This document shows positions 35,627 through 36,825 of a DNA stretch of 36,825 nt, in pieces. The stretch is from Anaerolinea sp. GTDB taxonomy: Bacteria; Chloroflexota; Anaerolineae; SpSt-313. How positions within the stretch are numbered: position 1 is the stretch's first letter; every line of letters starts with the position of its first letter. The notes beneath the pieces were generated by a model. It was not told the DNA's origin, did not search any database, and saw only the letters and a program-made list of their open reading frames with translations. Position numbers and translations under genes: made by a program. The stretch lies in the NCBI GenBank assembly GCA_020725765.1, contig DYEI01000445.1:1-36825 (forward strand), written 5' to 3'.

Positions 35627-36606
35627 GCCCGGCCCCCTGCCGACTCGTAGTAGACCCATCCGGTTGACGATCGGAAGACGAGCGCTGTGAAGAAGGCAAT
35701 GATCAGAAGCAGCACCCAGGCCATCGCCGACCCGTACCCCATCTCATGGACCTCGAAGGCCCGCAGATACAGGTAGAGGGCGTAGAACAGGGTCGAGTCC
35801 AGCGGACGGCCGCCGGTGACCAGGTACGCCTGTGTGAAGACCAGAAAGCCGGAAATCATCTGCATAACCAGGTTGAAGAGTATGACGGGCGTCAGGAGAG
35901 GCAGCGTGATGCTGGAAAACCTGGCCCACGCCCCGGCTCCGTCTATCGACGCCGCCTCGTAGTACTCGATCGGTATCTGTTTCAGCCCCGCCAGAAAGAT
36001 CAGCATGGGCGAGCCGAACTGCCAGGCTGCCAGAATGACCAGCGTCCAGATCGCGGTTGCCGGGTTGGCGAGCCAGTTGACGTAGGGGAGGCCCAGCGCC
36101 TGCAGCACATAGTTGACCAGCCCCTGGTTCTGGCCCCCCCAGACCTGCCGCCACATGACGGCGACCGCCACGCTCCCCCCCACGATCGAGGGCGCATAGT
36201 AGGCGGCGCGGTACAGGCTGATGAACCGGCGCCCCCGATTGAGGAGCATGGCAATACCCAGGGCCACCACCAGCCGCAGCGGTACGGCTGTCAGCACATA
36301 CTGGAACGTCGCCTTGACCGATCGCCAGTACCGACGGTCGGCAAAGAACATCCGCTCAAAGTTCGCCAGCCCTGTCCACCGGGGCGTCGAGAAGAGGTTA
36401 TAGTCGGTGAAGGCCAGGACAAGCGACGCGAGGATCGGAAGCAAGGTGAAGAGGAAGAACCCTATCAGCCAGGGGGAGAGAAAGAGGTACCCAATGAGGT
36501 TCTCCTGCCTCTCCCTTTGGCCCTTCCGCGCCTTTCGCCGGGAGAGCACCTGTGCCTCAGCGCCTTTTCCGGCTTTTCCCACCGGGACAATCCGGGTCTG
36601 TGCCAT
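35623..36606 (-). CDS. Sugar ABC transporter permease, MalF/UgpA type (pectin locus)
   Basis: A 327-residue permease. A charged N-terminal tail (KARKGQRERQE) precedes LIGYLFLSPWLIGFFLFTLLP split across the first membrane segment. TPRWTGLANFERMF and the EAA loop EAASIDGAGAWARF with SITLPLLTP are family motifs. ATG at 36606 has only a weak GTGAGG upstream. It resembles the permeases used for rhamnogalacturonan disaccharides (YteP/LplB-type) in location, but specificity cannot be read from permeases. The binding-protein gene expected before it would lie beyond the right edge of the window. Confidence 0.92.
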   Translation of the reverse strand: MAQTRIVPVGKAGKGAEAQVLSRRKARKGQRERQENLIGYLFLSPWLIGFFLFTLLPILASLVLAFTDYNLFSTPRWTGLANFERMFFADRRYWRSVKATFQYVLTAVPLRLVVALGIAMLLNRGRRFISLYRAAYYAPSIVGGSVAVAVMWRQVWGGQNQGLVNYVLQALGLPYVNWLANPATAIWTLVILAAWQFGSPMLIFLAGLKQIPIEYYEAASIDGAGAWARFSSITLPLLTPVILFNLVMQMISGFLVFTQAYLVTGGRPLDSTLFYALYLYLRAFEVHEMGYGSAMAWVLLLIIAFFTALVFRSSTGWVYYESAGGRA

Positions 36607-36647
36607 GTCCGCTCACGCCCTCACATAGTAGCCTGACGACTGGATAG

Positions 36648-36685
36648 CCGTCGGGGCGCGACTCTCGCCGGCCGCGCCCCGACGG
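36648..36685. repeat. Hairpin upstream of the pectin-locus permeases
   Basis: CCGTCGGGGCGCG (36648-36660) and CGCGCCCCGACGG (36673-36685) form a perfect 13-bp stem with a 12-nt loop, 41 nt before the permease ATG on the minus strand. It may be a leader structure of the permease transcript. Confidence 0.6.
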
Positions 36686-36786
36686 TAGAGCTCCGTCCGC
36701 CCCGGGCGCTAATGTGACGCATGGATATTCTGCGGAATGCGGCGCAGAGGGCGCATGCAATCCACCGAATGAATTCGGGGCTACGG

Positions 36787-36820
36787 GGCCTTCGGGCTGC
36801 CCGCGGGCAGCCCGAAGGCC
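36787..36820. repeat. Perfect 34-bp palindrome at the window edge
   Basis: GGCCTTCGGGCTGCCCG (36787-36803) is followed immediately by its exact reverse complement (36804-36820). It can form a 15-16-bp hairpin. With the smaller CCGAA-TGAA-TTCGG hairpin at about 36765-36778 it probably marks the 3' end of a minus-strand gene just outside the window. Confidence 0.65.
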
Positions 36821-36825
36821 AACCG

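Overview
The window is about 36.8 kb of GC-rich bacterial DNA with long genes, good Shine-Dalgarno sites and two carbohydrate-utilisation loci of ABC-transporter type. There are no SusC/SusD genes and no phage, insertion sequence, tRNA, rRNA or CRISPR array that I can support. The solute-binding lipoproteins with repetitive Val/Glu/Thr-rich linkers after the lipid-anchor cysteine, the secreted enzymes ending in PxKF-type modules, and the intergenic CACGYYT heptamer array together suggest a member of the Chloroflexota (Anaerolineae-like). That assignment is inference; no marker gene is present.

Layout. (1) 58-4396, plus strand: a candidate DNA-defence or DNA-processing pair, an unrecognised protein with HhH-like and PD-(D/E)XK-like regions followed by a PLD-SNF2 helicase. 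(2) 4510-6524, plus: an aldo/keto reductase and a zinc-type dehydrogenase overlapping by ATGA, ending at a likely intrinsic terminator. (3) 6798-17077, minus: a sugar locus. In order of transcription it has a binding lipoprotein, two permeases, a second paralogous binding lipoprotein, a D-2-hydroxyacid dehydrogenase, a UPF0261 (Tm-1-like) protein, a PEP-hydrolase-family TIM barrel, a Gfo/Idh/MocA oxidoreductase and a ThuA-like protein. A GntR-LacI type regulator (17325-18479) lies upstream on the same strand. (4) 18480-24287, plus: two consensus sigma-70 promoters face away from each other in the divergent region. They are followed by a 5'-truncated Opp-type ATPase remnant, a GH38 alpha-mannosidase and a type I sulfatase. 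(5) 24565-26241, minus: a NERD-helicase, then (plus) a broken membrane-protein fragment at about 26525-26976. (6) 27168-36606, minus: a pectin (rhamnogalacturonan) locus. In order of transcription it has two permeases, a secreted PL11 rhamnogalacturonan lyase, a receiver-AraC regulator, and a secreted beta-propeller/CBM32 protein. The binding protein for this transporter is probably just beyond the right edge.

How the genes work together. Region 6 fits extracellular cutting of rhamnogalacturonan I, import of oligosaccharides through the two permeases, and control by the receiver-AraC protein. Regions 3 and 4 fit import and oxidation of another sugar, perhaps from a sulfated mannose-containing glycan, under the GntR-LacI regulator. 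Neither transporter has an ATPase gene here, so a shared MsmX/UgpC-type ATPase elsewhere is expected. GC-rich hairpins follow both binding-protein genes, and a similar palindrome precedes the right-hand permeases. This resembles devices that raise binding-protein mRNA relative to permease mRNA.

Gene-poor stretches. 6525-6797 holds the terminator and otherwise nothing recognised. 18480-18924 holds the two promoters. 13517-13759, 17078-17324, 19465-19726, 24288-24564, 26242-26524, 26977-27167, 29994-30215 and 36607-36825 hold only the regulatory or hairpin elements listed below, or nothing I can recognise.
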